In this document: in pieces, positions 23,477 to 34,533 of the stretch
How the letters are laid out: each line of letters starts with the position of its first letter
How positions within the stretch are numbered: position 1 is the stretch's first letter
Assembly (NCBI RefSeq): GCF_001281525.1
Contig: NZ_LGCI01000010.1
Span: 943,442-1,007,441, forward strand
Direction of reading: 5' to 3'
DNA from: Lysinibacillus macroides
GTDB taxonomy: Bacteria; Bacillota; Bacilli; Bacillales_A; Planococcaceae
DNA: 64,000 nucleotides
Program-made: the position numbers and the translations under genes
The notes under the pieces: model-generated
Seen by the model: only the letters and a program-made list of their open reading frames with translations
Told to the model about the DNA's origin: nothing
Databases searched by the model: none

Positions 23477-24069
23477 GGATAACTAGCCTCCTTATTGTCA
23501 AGTATGGCAATAATCCACATGGGATCAGGGCACGGTGTTTCAGGATGCAGAGCTATATATTGTGCAATACTCTGGATAGAGCACCAAAATGCTACGGCAA
23601 GCGCTTGAGCATTTCCTTGTTTAATATCACCCTGTAGCTGCCCTTTTTCAATGATGAGAGCGCTTTTTTCCATTAGTTTAGTAGCTTCAGCAAGTTTTTC
23701 TTTTAGGTCAGGAGCTAAAGAATCCAAATGCTGCGCGCTTTCCATTAGAACAAACATTTTAGCAGCAAATGAATTTGTCTTAATCATGTTGAATATGTCT
23801 TCTACAGCTTTTTTAAAAATAGCTAGTGGTTGTTCTTCATCTAAAGGAGAAAAATCCATTTTAAGCTTTTCACAGCCAATGAGAATGAGCGTTTCATATA
23901 ACTTCTCCTTCGATTCAAAATAGTGGAAAAGCAAGCCCATACTCATGTCAGCAGCCTTCGCAATATCCGCAACTTTGGTTTCACCATAGCCCTTTCGAAT
24001 AAATAAATCTAAAGCACATTCTAAAATTAAGGCTTTTCTCCGTTCCTTTTGTACTTGTCTATTCGACAT
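23473..24069 (-). CDS. TetR-family repressor
   Basis: A 198-residue protein with an N-terminal TetR helix-turn-helix (about 12-55; FIRKGYGETKVADIAKAADM, then G-L-L-F-H-Y-F-E-S-K-E). The C-terminal part is a helical ligand domain. It is first gene of a two-gene operon with the CPBP protease and its start lies by a 39-bp palindrome, suggesting autorepression. The ligand is unknown. Confidence 0.85.
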   Translation of the reverse strand: MSNRQVQKERRKALILECALDLFIRKGYGETKVADIAKAADMSMGLLFHYFESKEKLYETLILIGCEKLKMDFSPLDEEQPLAIFKKAVEDIFNMIKTNSFAAKMFVLMESAQHLDSLAPDLKEKLAEATKLMEKSALIIEKGQLQGDIKQGNAQALAVAFWCSIQSIAQYIALHPETPCPDPMWIIAILDNKEASYP

Positions 24070-24081
24070 TTTCTCACCTCA

Positions 24082-24120
24082 TTTATTGAATATATTTTCA
24101 TTGAAATTATATTCAATAAA
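24082..24120. promoter_or_regulatory. 39-bp TetR operator candidate
   Basis: TTTATTGAATATA (24082-24094) pairs perfectly with 24108-24120, and the inner 11 bases (TTTCATTGAAA) are palindromic too. Only one position in 39 breaks symmetry. It lies 13 bases before the TetR start codon. Confidence 0.75.
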
Positions 24121-24697
24121 ATTTAAAAATTTCCTGCTAAATATCCACCTTTCATAAAAAAAGATAGAAGAAGTGAATTTTTCAAACAGAGGCATTCCAT
24201 TAGAATTTCAATCACCACCTTTTATGTATTATCGAAAACAAGAGGAATTTTCAGGTTGTTATATTATGACTTTCCAAAATTCACAGCTCCACTAAAAAAG
24301 TAAAATATTAATATTCATGTTCACTACTAAATAAAAAAAGGATTTTATTCCATTTTTACGCACCTTAAAAGCAGCATAAATACAACCTATATGCTAAAAA
24401 CCTATTATCAGGTATTTACTATTCAATGAGGCATAAAAATAGAACCACTTTCCAAAAAATATATTTTACTTTTATAATAAAATGTTTTCTAAAGCATAAT
24501 AAAATCAATAAATAACATAACCCTTATTTTTAAAGAATCTATTACAAGGTTAACTTTTTTGTAAAATAATAACACTACAAAAAATATTAATTTTGATAAA
24601 AATTTGAGTTGCAGTTTGATAAAAAATAGACTACGATGAATTGCGAAAGGTGGTTCACCATCATTCAAGCAATAATAATTTTAAAGGGGTTGGACAT
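24121..24697. other. Intergenic upstream of the alcohol dehydrogenase
   Basis: A 577-bp AT-rich gap with no gene. Promoters for the dehydrogenase must lie here; several TATAAT-like boxes are visible but none is decisive. Confidence 0.4.
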
Positions 24698-25903
24698 ATG
24701 TCAGACGTTCTAAAGCAATTTGTAATGCCGAAAACAAACTTATTTGGAGCTGGAGCAATTCAAGAAGTTGGTAATCGTTTAAATGATTTAGAAGTGAAAA
24801 AGACATTAATCGTAACAGATGAGGGCTTACACAAATTAGGTCTCTCTGAACAAATTGCAAACATCATTACAGCTGCTGGAATTGATGTAGCAATTTTCCC
24901 GAAAGCCGAACCAAATCCAACAGATCAAAACGTAGAAGATGGGGTTGCAGTATATCATGCTGAAAATTGCGATTCCATTGTATCTCTTGGAGGAGGCAGT
25001 GCACACGATGCAGCAAAAGCAATCGGACTTATTGCTTCGAATGGTGGACGTATTCATGATTATGAGGGTGTGGATAAATCTCAAAATCCACTTGTCCCTT
25101 ATATTGCGATCAACACAACGGCTGGTACTGCAAGTGAAATGACTCGTTTCACGATTATTACAGATACAGCACGTAAAGTAAAAATGGCGATTGTTGATAA
25201 ACATGTGACACCGTTACTTTCCATTAACGATCCTGAATTAATGATTGGTTTACCTCCTGCTCTTACAGCAGCTACTGGTGTTGATGCATTAACACATGCG
25301 ATTGAAGCCTTTGTTTCAACAAATGCAACACCAATTACAGATGCTTGTGCTGAAAAGGTACTTCAACTAATTCCAGAATACCTACCACGTGCCTATGCAA
25401 ATGGCACTGATTTAGAAGCACGTGAGCAAATGGTATATGCACAATTTTTAGCTGGTATGGCCTTTAATAATGCCTCACTTGGCTATGTCCATGCAATTGC
25501 CCATCAGCTAGGTGGCTTCTATAATCTGCCACATGGCGTATGTAATGCGATTTTATTGCCACATGTTTGCCGCTTTAATGTGACGGCACGTACAGAGCGC
25601 TTCGCTCGTATTGCTGAATTATTAGGCGAAAATGTGGAAGGCTTAAGTAAGCGCGATGCTGCTGAAAAAGCGATTACAGCGATTGAAAAGCTAGCTAAGG
25701 ACTTAAATATTCCTAGCGGCTTCCGTGAATTAGGGGCAAAAGATGAGGATATTGAAACATTAGCGAAAAATGCGCTGTTAGATGTTTGTGCGACAACAAA
25801 TCCTCGTAAAGCAACATTGGAAGATATTAAACAAATCATTACAAATGCAATGGGTCCTGTTGCAAAGAAAGAGCAATCGCTTGAGGCTGTAGCACTTTCT
25901 TAA
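24698..25903 (+). CDS. Iron-containing alcohol dehydrogenase
   Basis: A 401-residue class III dehydrogenase. Marks: VSLGGGSAHDAAK near residue 97 (NAD binding), INTTAGTASEMTRF near 140, and the metal region with TGVDALTHAIEAF, HAIAHQLGGFYNLPHG and a following histidine, the usual iron ligands. It oxidises alcohols or reduces aldehydes with NAD(P); the natural substrate is not readable. AAAGGGG lies 9 bases before the ATG at 24698; the frame extends to 24641 without a site. A terminator follows. Confidence 0.9.
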   Translation: MSDVLKQFVMPKTNLFGAGAIQEVGNRLNDLEVKKTLIVTDEGLHKLGLSEQIANIITAAGIDVAIFPKAEPNPTDQNVEDGVAVYHAENCDSIVSLGGGSAHDAAKAIGLIASNGGRIHDYEGVDKSQNPLVPYIAINTTAGTASEMTRFTIITDTARKVKMAIVDKHVTPLLSINDPELMIGLPPALTAATGVDALTHAIEAFVSTNATPITDACAEKVLQLIPEYLPRAYANGTDLEAREQMVYAQFLAGMAFNNASLGYVHAIAHQLGGFYNLPHGVCNAILLPHVCRFNVTARTERFARIAELLGENVEGLSKRDAAEKAITAIEKLAKDLNIPSGFRELGAKDEDIETLAKNALLDVCATTNPRKATLEDIKQIITNAMGPVAKKEQSLEAVALS

Positions 25904-25918
25904 TCGTATTAGATGCTA

Positions 25919-25946
25919 AGGTGGGGAATTTTCTCCACCTTTTTTT
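25919..25946 (+). terminator. Terminator after the dehydrogenase
   Basis: GGTGGGGAA (25920-25928) with TTCTCCACC (25931-25939), one mismatch, then seven Ts. Confidence 0.7.
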
Positions 25947-26022
25947 CTATTTTATGATAAGTTCATTGTCTATAGGGCTAACTCTCGTTATACTTTTCTT
26001 AAAAAGAATAGGAGATAGCGAT

Positions 26023-26826
26023 ATGCGTTTAATTTCAATTTGTCCTAGTAATACAGAGCTTGTCGCCTATTTAGGGCTGGTCGATCAGCTTGTTGGTGTT
26101 GATGATTTTTCTGATTGGCCAATAGCAGTGAAAAATTTACCACAGCTTGGGCCTGATTTATCGATTAATATGGATGCACTAGAAGCATTGCAGCCTGATC
26201 TTGTGCTTGCTTCTTTAAGCGTACCGGGTATGGAAAAAAATATTCAGGCATTGGCAGAACGAAGCATTCCACATATTGTTTTTAATGCAAACTCCTTAGA
26301 GGAAATCGCACAAGATCTTCTCACACTTGGTAAGGTTTGCAATATGGAACAACGGGCACAATCTGTCATGCAGGAATATTTACAAACAATTGACAACATG
26401 CAGCACATTGCTCAAACAATTACGGAAAAGCCCACACTTTATTGGGAATGGTGGCCGAATCCTATTTTTACACCTGGCAGCACCAATTGGCTAACCGAAA
26501 TTAGTGCAATCGCTGGCGGTGTGAATCTATTTCGGGATGTGGAACTAGCTAGTGTCCAAACAGATTGGGCAGATGTGGTACAGCGTAAGCCTGACTATAT
26601 AATGATGGCTTGGGTTGGTGTTGCTTTTAAGCGAATAAAACCAGCCCATGTATTAAAACGCCCGCATGCCCAGGATTTAGAGGCTGTCAAAAGGCAGCAG
26701 CTATATGTTATGGAGGAATGGCTTTATTGTCGCCCTTCTCCCCGCCTTATTGATGGAGCCATTAAGCTTGCAAAACTATTACATCCAACGGAATATAAAC
26801 ATATAAAATATCCAAGTTTCCTATAA
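26023..26826 (+). CDS. BtuF-like substrate-binding-domain protein, cytoplasmic
   Basis: A 267-residue protein with the fold pattern of the cobalamin/siderophore-binding family (ISICPSNTELVAYLGLVDQL, then V-G-V-D-D-F-S-D-W and P-D-L-V-L-A). No signal peptide or lipobox is present at the chosen start (26023, AGGAGA before it). The longer frame starting 25921 has a hydrophobic stretch but no ribosome site. Family members without signals are known in Bacillus, with unknown role. No transporter genes are adjacent. Confidence 0.75.
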   Translation: MRLISICPSNTELVAYLGLVDQLVGVDDFSDWPIAVKNLPQLGPDLSINMDALEALQPDLVLASLSVPGMEKNIQALAERSIPHIVFNANSLEEIAQDLLTLGKVCNMEQRAQSVMQEYLQTIDNMQHIAQTITEKPTLYWEWWPNPIFTPGSTNWLTEISAIAGGVNLFRDVELASVQTDWADVVQRKPDYIMMAWVGVAFKRIKPAHVLKRPHAQDLEAVKRQQLYVMEEWLYCRPSPRLIDGAIKLAKLLHPTEYKHIKYPSFL

Positions 26827-26961
26827 AAAAACAACATTCCACAAGCTACGTGAGATGTTGTAAGAGTTTATCTATTATTTTTAAATTGTTCCAACATAAT
26901 TTTTTTAGATTTTTAATAATATGTAGTTTATTCATAAAAACAGAAAAGGAATTAATCATCT

Positions 26962-27849
26962 GTGGATAAGAAATCAGTTGTAAAAATAGAAGACCTTTAT
27001 CCAGTGGGGAAAATATCTATAAAGGAAGCTGTGTCATTTTTAAATGTTCAAAAAAACAACTACTCTATGTTAATAAAGAAATATCCAACACCTGAATACC
27101 TTGACTTAAAATTACCAAAAGGAATTATAGATGTGAAGGTTGTTGCTCACGCTTATGAAAGATGGCATCAAAGAGTCGGTCCACCTACTACAGAAGATCT
27201 ACTCACAAATGTATTTCGAGTAGCTATTTTAATAAACCCTAATCGTATTCGGGTTTTGACTCGGAATTTGGCCATTTTAGATAACGATATTGTTTTCTCC
27301 TTTGAATTTGAGGACTCAATTTTAAAAATAACTACATTTTTTGGTAGAACTTCTTTAAAACCTTTATTGTTAAATGTTGATGCATTAAGAAGATACAATT
27401 CGCAGTATAAAGAAGAAGTAGATTTGCACGTTGAAAGGTGTGTAATGACAAAACAAATACCCCCCATTGCACCTAGCACTGTAATAAAATTCGAAGATTC
27501 AGAAAATAAATCTCACCTATTTTTTTATATTAAAAGTAAAGATAGTAATCGAAACCAAAATAGAAACTTTTTTTATCATTTAATTAAAAATAGTGAGGAG
27601 GTTGAGAGTTCAGATGATATTGTGGGGGAATATACCGTAAAAAAAATTGATATGCTACACCCTAGCCATCATAAATTATCTGGAATACAACTACATGTAT
27701 TAGGTTTATTAGGAAATATTAGATTTTTACTGAAATACATCTCTACAGTAGATCCAGACCGACTAGACAAACTGCATGATACACACTCCAGATCAGCTAT
27801 TAGACGTTTTGCTGGAAATAAAAATTGGAATTATTTAAAGAAAATATAA
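26962..27849 (+). CDS. Orphan protein, unknown
   Basis: A 295-residue basic protein with a possible helix-turn-helix in its first 40 residues (ISIKEAVSFLNVQKNNYSML). The rest has no recognised motif. It has a GTG start with AAGGAA before it and is AT-rich compared with the backbone. It ends beside the 3' end of the group II intron, so it may have arrived with nearby mobile DNA. Confidence 0.55.
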   Translation: MDKKSVVKIEDLYPVGKISIKEAVSFLNVQKNNYSMLIKKYPTPEYLDLKLPKGIIDVKVVAHAYERWHQRVGPPTTEDLLTNVFRVAILINPNRIRVLTRNLAILDNDIVFSFEFEDSILKITTFFGRTSLKPLLLNVDALRRYNSQYKEEVDLHVERCVMTKQIPPIAPSTVIKFEDSENKSHLFFYIKSKDSNRNQNRNFFYHLIKNSEEVESSDDIVGEYTVKKIDMLHPSHHKLSGIQLHVLGLLGNIRFLLKYISTVDPDRLDKLHDTHSRSAIRRFAGNKNWNYLKKI

Positions 27850-27874
27850 CATTTTAGAATGGCATCGTAGCCTA

Positions 27875-29728
27875 ATCGAGTAGAGGGAGAATAGTTTAAC
27901 TATCTTCGCCCCTCTCACACCACCGTACGTACGGTTCCGTATACGGCGGTTCAATTTATATTACAGTGTGTACTTTTAGATAATGTTCTAAAGCAGAGGG
28001 AAGCCCCCTCTGCTTTAGTCTTTTGTTTGAGATGGCTCTTTGGACAACTTTGGATAATCCTATAAATCGGTAACCTTTTCGACAGTAGGTTAATCCTTTT
28101 GCTTCTTCCTCCGGAATCCCTAGCTGAATAAGCGACTTAATTTGTTTCTTCGCTACCTTCCATTGCTTCCAGATAATCACTCTCGTTCTGGAGCGAAGTT
28201 TCTTGTCTATCTCAATCATTGCTTTTTTCATATTTGAGATTCTAAAGTAATTAACCCACCCTAGTATAACTTGTTTTAGTTTTAGGATTCGGTGATCCAA
28301 CGAAACACTCCAATTTCGCTTTGTTAATTTTCGAAGCTTTCTTTGAAATTTTTGTATGGATGTGAAATGGGGTTTTGCTTGGTATTTCTTATTCTTACAG
28401 TCGTAATAGTATCCAAACCCCAAGAATTTCAAATCTTTTGGACGAGAGATTTTACTCTTTTCTACATTGACGAGTAACCCCAATTTATTTTCAATAAATC
28501 TCACGATGGATTCCATTACTCGATTCGCTGCTTTCTCACTCTTCACAAAGATGAGGGCGTCATCTGCGTATCTCACGAATTGAAGTCCTCTACTTTCCAG
28601 CTCCTTATCCAGTTCGTTTAACATAATATTACTCAATAGTGGACTAAGGTTTCCTCCTTGCGGAGTCCCGACTGGTGTTTCTTCATATTTTCCTTTCACC
28701 ATGACCCCACTGACTAAGTATTTCCTGATTAACGAAATCACATCACCATCATCAATTGTAGTGGATATAATTCGCATCAGTTTATCATGATGAACTGTGT
28801 CGAAGAATCTTTCGAGGTCAATATCTACGACCCAATCGTTTCCGTCATTCAGAAATTCCAAGCTTTTTATCATAGCCATCTCACAGCTTCTTTTTGGTCT
28901 AAAGCCGTAACTGAATTCACTGAACTGCTTTTCAAATATCGGGCTGAGTACTTGATGAATGGCTTGTTGAACGACTCTATCCACTACTGTTGGTATGCCC
29001 AATTTACGCATCTTGCCATTTTCTTTTGGGATTTCCACTCGTAAGGCAGCTTGTGGTTGGTATTTTCTTGTTCTGATGCGCTGACATAGTTCATCCTTGT
29101 TCTCTCTCAGATATTGTTTCAGTTCATCAACCGTGATTCCATCGACACCACTTGCCCCCTTGTTTCTATAAACACGCAAGTAGGCATTATTCATGTTTTG
29201 ATTACTTAGAATTTTTTCTAAAAGCTCCACACTCGTTTCTCCTTTCCTCTCACGTAGTAAGTGATAGCTCCATTTTGGTTAGCCTTTGAGATACGCTCAT
29301 ACGTTCACCATTAACACATTCGGAGTTGGTCACTTACGCATTCGTGGCGTTGAAACACTATAAATTGTTCAGCCCTTCATGAATGGCTTCATTACTATGG
29401 CTTCTGCTGACTTCTTGCGGCTAACCTTTTTCGACTGTACTTCTGTACATCCACAAGACCTCCCAGGGTAAGACACCTATCTTTCCTCTTTTACTCGCCT
29501 GATTTACCCTACAAAGTTACGCACATCTTTTGGACTTTGACTTGTATTGGAGCCTTATCCCTTTGTAGAGCCTTGGTATCAGATTTCTGTTCGTCGAGCC
29601 AAGATTTTATTCCACGCTTCCTCCAGCCCTTCCCTCACGATAAGTACCTTGCGCTTCCTTAGTGGTTGGTCGATGTGTACCCCCACAGCGGACTTTCACC
29701 ACCTAGATAGTTGCCATGCCTGGCACAC
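27875..29728 (-). mobile_element. Class C group II intron
   Basis: On the minus strand the element starts GTGTGCCAGGCATGG (29728 downward) and ends near CTACTCGAT (about 27875), with a domain V-like hairpin near 27905-27950 that includes GTACGGT. The long 5' region holds the ribozyme domains and the reverse transcriptase is within domain IV. It starts 9 bases after the stem of the tyrS terminator, the known habit of class C introns. Exact ends are estimated from family patterns. Confidence 0.8.
27956..29230 (-). CDS. ltrA: Group II intron reverse transcriptase/maturase
   Basis: A 424-residue protein with the reverse-transcriptase motifs: VDGITVDELK near 29, RKLGIPTVVDRVVQQA (75-90), FSYGFRPKRSC (106-116), GTPQGGNLSPLLSN (188-201) and catalytic YADD (221-224), followed by a maturase domain ending with YRFIGLSKVVQRAISNKRLK. 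An HNH endonuclease domain is absent, as usual for class C introns. It splices and mobilises the intron around it. Confidence 0.9.
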   Translation of the reverse strand: MELLEKILSNQNMNNAYLRVYRNKGASGVDGITVDELKQYLRENKDELCQRIRTRKYQPQAALRVEIPKENGKMRKLGIPTVVDRVVQQAIHQVLSPIFEKQFSEFSYGFRPKRSCEMAMIKSLEFLNDGNDWVVDIDLERFFDTVHHDKLMRIISTTIDDGDVISLIRKYLVSGVMVKGKYEETPVGTPQGGNLSPLLSNIMLNELDKELESRGLQFVRYADDALIFVKSEKAANRVMESIVRFIENKLGLLVNVEKSKISRPKDLKFLGFGYYYDCKNKKYQAKPHFTSIQKFQRKLRKLTKRNWSVSLDHRILKLKQVILGWVNYFRISNMKKAMIEIDKKLRSRTRVIIWKQWKVAKKQIKSLIQLGIPEEEAKGLTYCRKGYRFIGLSKVVQRAISNKRLKQRGLPSALEHYLKVHTVI

Positions 29729-29736
29729 AATACAAA

Positions 29737-29770
29737 GGAATCGAGATTGAAGCTCTCGATTCCTTTTGTC
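29737..29770 (-). terminator. tyrS terminator, host site of the intron
   Basis: GGAATCGAGA (29737-29746) with TCTCGATTCC (29754-29763), a perfect 10-bp stem. On the minus strand TTTGTATT follows and then the intron begins. The stem is intact, so termination is probably kept. Confidence 0.75.
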
Positions 29771-29786
29771 TACAGTCTGTTAGTAT

Positions 29787-31085
<1,299 letters not shown>

Positions 31086-31109
31086 TTACGTGTAAGGACA
31101 TATTTAGAT

Positions 31110-31370
31110 AAAAAAAGTCCCTACACGCAAAATTGCATGCAGGGACGTTAAGTTACAAACTAACGCGGTACCACCCGGCTTGAAGATGTCATCCACCTTC
31201 CACTTCGTTCAATCGCCTTTATCGCAGGCGCGCACGTCTAAGCTCCAAGCACGTAATTCGTCTCTACATTATGACCAGTTTTCACCAACCACTGGCTCTC
31301 TAAACAGGGAATATAGATACTACTGCAAGCTCTTCCTCACCAGAAAACTATAAACATTATTCTATACGAA
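31110..31370 (-). promoter_or_regulatory. T-box riboswitch of tyrS
   Basis: The T-box sequence (CGGGTGGTACCGCG on the minus strand) is at 31164-31177. A terminator stem (31117-31130 with 31133-31146, 12 of 14 paired) and a U-run follow it. The stem I region extends upstream to about 31370. A TAC on the minus strand at 31253-31255 is a candidate tyrosine specifier codon. Confidence 0.9.
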
Positions 31371-31449
31371 TCTTTTTCAAAGTCAATAACTTATGTTCCT
31401 ACTAAAACAATATGTGCTATAATAAACAAGATTTTAGGAGGTCGATACA

Positions 31450-34440
31450 TTGAAAGCTAAGATTCAACAAATCAATGCAAAAATCGATGAATTACTGGCA
31501 CGAACATGGATGAAGAGATTACGTATTTCAGGTAGTGTTGCCTGGAACTTATTTTTACTATTTTTAGTCTTTGCATTGGTTGGTACTGTATTTGTCGGTT
31601 CAGTTGGTGCTGGTTATTTTGCTTCTCTTGTAAAAGATGAGCCATTGCGTTCAAAAGCAGAGCTGCGAAATCAAATTTTTAGCTATGAAGAAACCAGTGA
31701 AATTTATTTTGCCAATGATATTTATATTGGGAAATTACGGACAGATTTAGATCGTCGTGAAACTTCACTTAACAATGTTGCGCCAGACGTTATCAATGCT
31801 GTTCTTGCAACAGAGGATGAATATTTTCGCGAGCATACTGGCATCGTACCAAAAGCGGTTATCCGCGGATTATTACAAGATGTCACAAACTCTGCTACAC
31901 AGACAGGTGGCTCTACCCTAACACAACAGCTTATTAAAAACCAAGTGTTAACAAATGAAGTATCCTATGAACGTAAAGCGAAGGAAATTTTACTTGCGAT
32001 GCGTTTAGAGCATTTTATGACAAAGGAAGAAATATTAGAGGCTTACTTAAATATTATTCCCTATGGTCGTAACTCATCAGGTCGAAATATCGCAGGGATT
32101 GAAACAGCTGCTGAAGGGATTTTTGGCATCAAAGCAAAAGAGCTATCACTTCCCCAGGCAGCGTATATAGCTGGGATTCCGCAGGCTCCATTTGCCTATA
32201 CACCGTTTACCAATACAGGTGAGCTAAAAAGCGAGAAAGCTTTACAACCAGGTATTGATCGTATGAAAACAGTGCTTTATCGTATGAAAGAAGCTGGTTA
32301 TATTAATGATGCACAATATCAAGAAGCGCTCGACTACGATATTACTGCCGATTTCCGCGGACCTGAAATGCGCGCGGAGGATCGTTATCCATGGCTTACA
32401 TACGAGCTTGAAAATCGCGCCAAAGATATTATTGCGGAAAAGCTAGCACAAGAAGATGGCATTGATGCAGAGCGTTTGAAATCAGAAAAAAAATTAAGAG
32501 ATAAATATACAATTTTAGCTGATCGTGATGTTCGCTCAAAGGGCTACCGAATTTATTCAACGATTAATAAAGATATGTATGATGCAATGCAAAAAGCTGC
32601 GCAAAACTTCCAATATTACGGTCATACGTATACTGGAAAAGGGAAGGACCCTGTAACTGGTGAAGAAATTGATATCGAAATGCCTGTACAGGTAGGTAGT
32701 ATTTTAATTGAAAACACAACAGGTCGGATTTTAAGCTTTGTAGGTGGACGAGACTTTAAAACAACACAAGTAAACCATGCCACACAAGCTTATCGCTCGA
32801 ATGGTTCTACAATGAAGCCATTGCTTGTTTATGCACCAGCGATTGAATATGGCGTTATCGGTGCAGGTAGCCCATTAGTTGACGTAAAATTCTCCATCGG
32901 CTCATGGAGTCCAAGTAACTATATTACAAGTGATGAACGCGGGATTATTCCTGCGCGTGAGGCTTTAGCAGACTCTCAAAATATCTCAGCATTACGTTTA
33001 TACAATGATATTTTAAATAGACGTCCTGCCGATCTATTAGTCAAAATGGGCTTCAGCAAATTACATCCTGATGATTTCACCAACCTTGCAACAGGTATTG
33101 GTGCTTTACATGAAGGTGTAACTGTTGAAGAAAATACGAATGCCTTTGCAACCTTTGCAAATGGCGGACAGTTTGTTGATTCCTATATGATTGATCGAAT
33201 TGAAGATCAAGATGGCAATATCATTTATCAACATGAGGTAGCACCTACCCAAGTGTTTAGCCCAGAAACATCGTATATCATTACAGATATGCTACGTGAT
33301 GTTTTAACACAAGGAACAGGTACACTTGCACGAAATTCATTGAAATTCTCTTCTGATTTCGCCGCAAAAACAGGGACTTCTCAAGAGTATAAAGATGTGT
33401 GGTTAGTAGGATATAATCCGAATATTTCTTTGGGCGTTTGGATGGGCTATGATCAGCCACGTACCTTGTATGCATTTAATAATACGTATTCACAGCCTAG
33501 CGTTCGGGTAAATCGACTATGGGCGACGTTGATGAATGCCGTTTACGATGTGGACCCACAGTTTATTGATCCACAAACAAGCTTTAAGAGGCCACCAAAT
33601 GTCGTGAGCGCTTCATTCTGTGGTATTTCGGGCTTAGCGCCTTCTGCAGCTTGCTCAAGTGCTGGTCTTGTGCGTTCAGACTTATTTAATGCAAAGGTCT
33701 TTGTACCATCAAAACCTGATGATAGCTTCGGTTCTGGAAGCGGCAGCGTTGTAACGATTAAAGGGAAAACCTATAACGCCCTATCAAATACGCCTGCTGA
33801 ATTCACGAGATCAGGTGGCGTAGGGATTAATCAAGCCTTTATTACACGAATGTTAGGAAGACTTGGCGGTAACCCTGCTAATTTATTACCAAAAAATTCA
33901 TCATTATCGAACTCGTCTGTCTCAGCAGTGGATTTCCCAGCAGATAGCAGCCCACCAGCAACAGTGAGTGCTACGGTGAATGGCTCCACATTATCATGGT
34001 CAGGGTCATCTAATGATGTGGTCGGCTACCGTATTTACAATGTTACCAATGGTGGCAGAAGCTTAGTTACATCTGTGCTTGAATCAACACAAAGCATTAC
34101 TGTTGCTAGCGGACAAGCCTATGTTGTTGTCGCTGTCGATATTACAGGCTTAACATCTGCCCAATCCAATGTTGTTTCTACAGGTGGTAGTGAGAGCACC
34201 CCTGAGCCAGAGGAAAATGAAGAAGAACAAGAGCCAGATCAAGAAACACCAACGACACCACCTGCTGAAGGGAATGACAATGGTACTGAGGAGAATGGCA
34301 ACGGTTCTACGAATGGCAATGGGTCTAATAGCAATGGGAACGGCAATAACAACGGGAATGGTGGCACAGCTAATCCTGGTGAGGGGTCAAACGGAGGAAA
34401 TACCAGCCCCCCTCCTCCTACCAATACACCAACTCAATAA
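31450..34440 (+). CDS. Class A penicillin-binding protein (glycosyltransferase/transpeptidase)
   Basis: A 996-residue enzyme that polymerises and cross-links peptidoglycan. It has one N-terminal membrane segment (about 31-57), a GT51 domain with ATEDEYFREH (about 118-127) and GGSTLTQQLIKNQ (about 152-164), and a transpeptidase domain with STMKP (about 452-456), SQN (about 508) and KTGTS (about 638). An Fn3-like domain (about 836-910) and an acidic, then Asn/Gly-rich disordered tail (911-996) end it. AGGAGG lies 8 bases before a TTG start. It reads away from tyrS and is followed by a terminator. Confidence 0.92.
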   Translation: MKAKIQQINAKIDELLARTWMKRLRISGSVAWNLFLLFLVFALVGTVFVGSVGAGYFASLVKDEPLRSKAELRNQIFSYEETSEIYFANDIYIGKLRTDLDRRETSLNNVAPDVINAVLATEDEYFREHTGIVPKAVIRGLLQDVTNSATQTGGSTLTQQLIKNQVLTNEVSYERKAKEILLAMRLEHFMTKEEILEAYLNIIPYGRNSSGRNIAGIETAAEGIFGIKAKELSLPQAAYIAGIPQAPFAYTPFTNTGELKSEKALQPGIDRMKTVLYRMKEAGYINDAQYQEALDYDITADFRGPEMRAEDRYPWLTYELENRAKDIIAEKLAQEDGIDAERLKSEKKLRDKYTILADRDVRSKGYRIYSTINKDMYDAMQKAAQNFQYYGHTYTGKGKDPVTGEEIDIEMPVQVGSILIENTTGRILSFVGGRDFKTTQVNHATQAYRSNGSTMKPLLVYAPAIEYGVIGAGSPLVDVKFSIGSWSPSNYITSDERGIIPAREALADSQNISALRLYNDILNRRPADLLVKMGFSKLHPDDFTNLATGIGALHEGVTVEENTNAFATFANGGQFVDSYMIDRIEDQDGNIIYQHEVAPTQVFSPETSYIITDMLRDVLTQGTGTLARNSLKFSSDFAAKTGTSQEYKDVWLVGYNPNISLGVWMGYDQPRTLYAFNNTYSQPSVRVNRLWATLMNAVYDVDPQFIDPQTSFKRPPNVVSASFCGISGLAPSAACSSAGLVRSDLFNAKVFVPSKPDDSFGSGSGSVVTIKGKTYNALSNTPAEFTRSGGVGINQAFITRMLGRLGGNPANLLPKNSSLSNSSVSAVDFPADSSPPATVSATVNGSTLSWSGSSNDVVGYRIYNVTNGGRSLVTSVLESTQSITVASGQAYVVVAVDITGLTSAQSNVVSTGGSESTPEPEENEEEQEPDQETPTTPPAEGNDNGTEENGNGSTNGNGSNSNGNGNNNGNGGTANPGEGSNGGNTSPPPPTNTPTQ

Positions 34441-34444
34441 CAAC

Positions 34445-34490
34445 AAACCTGCTACATCTCATCTTTGATTTGTAGTAGGTTTATTTTTTT
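34445..34490 (+). terminator. Terminator after the penicillin-binding protein
   Basis: AAACCTGCTACA (34445-34456) with TGTAGTAGGTTT (34471-34482), then a run of Ts to 34490. Confidence 0.75.
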
Positions 34491-34533
34491 GTCATGATAG
34501 AGAGGACTACTATTTTAAAGAGGTGAGCACATC

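Noticed and set aside
34300..34400. Possible CRISPR-like short repeats (AATGGCAATGGG units)
   Set aside because: In-frame Asn/Gly codon repeats within the penicillin-binding protein tail, no spacers.
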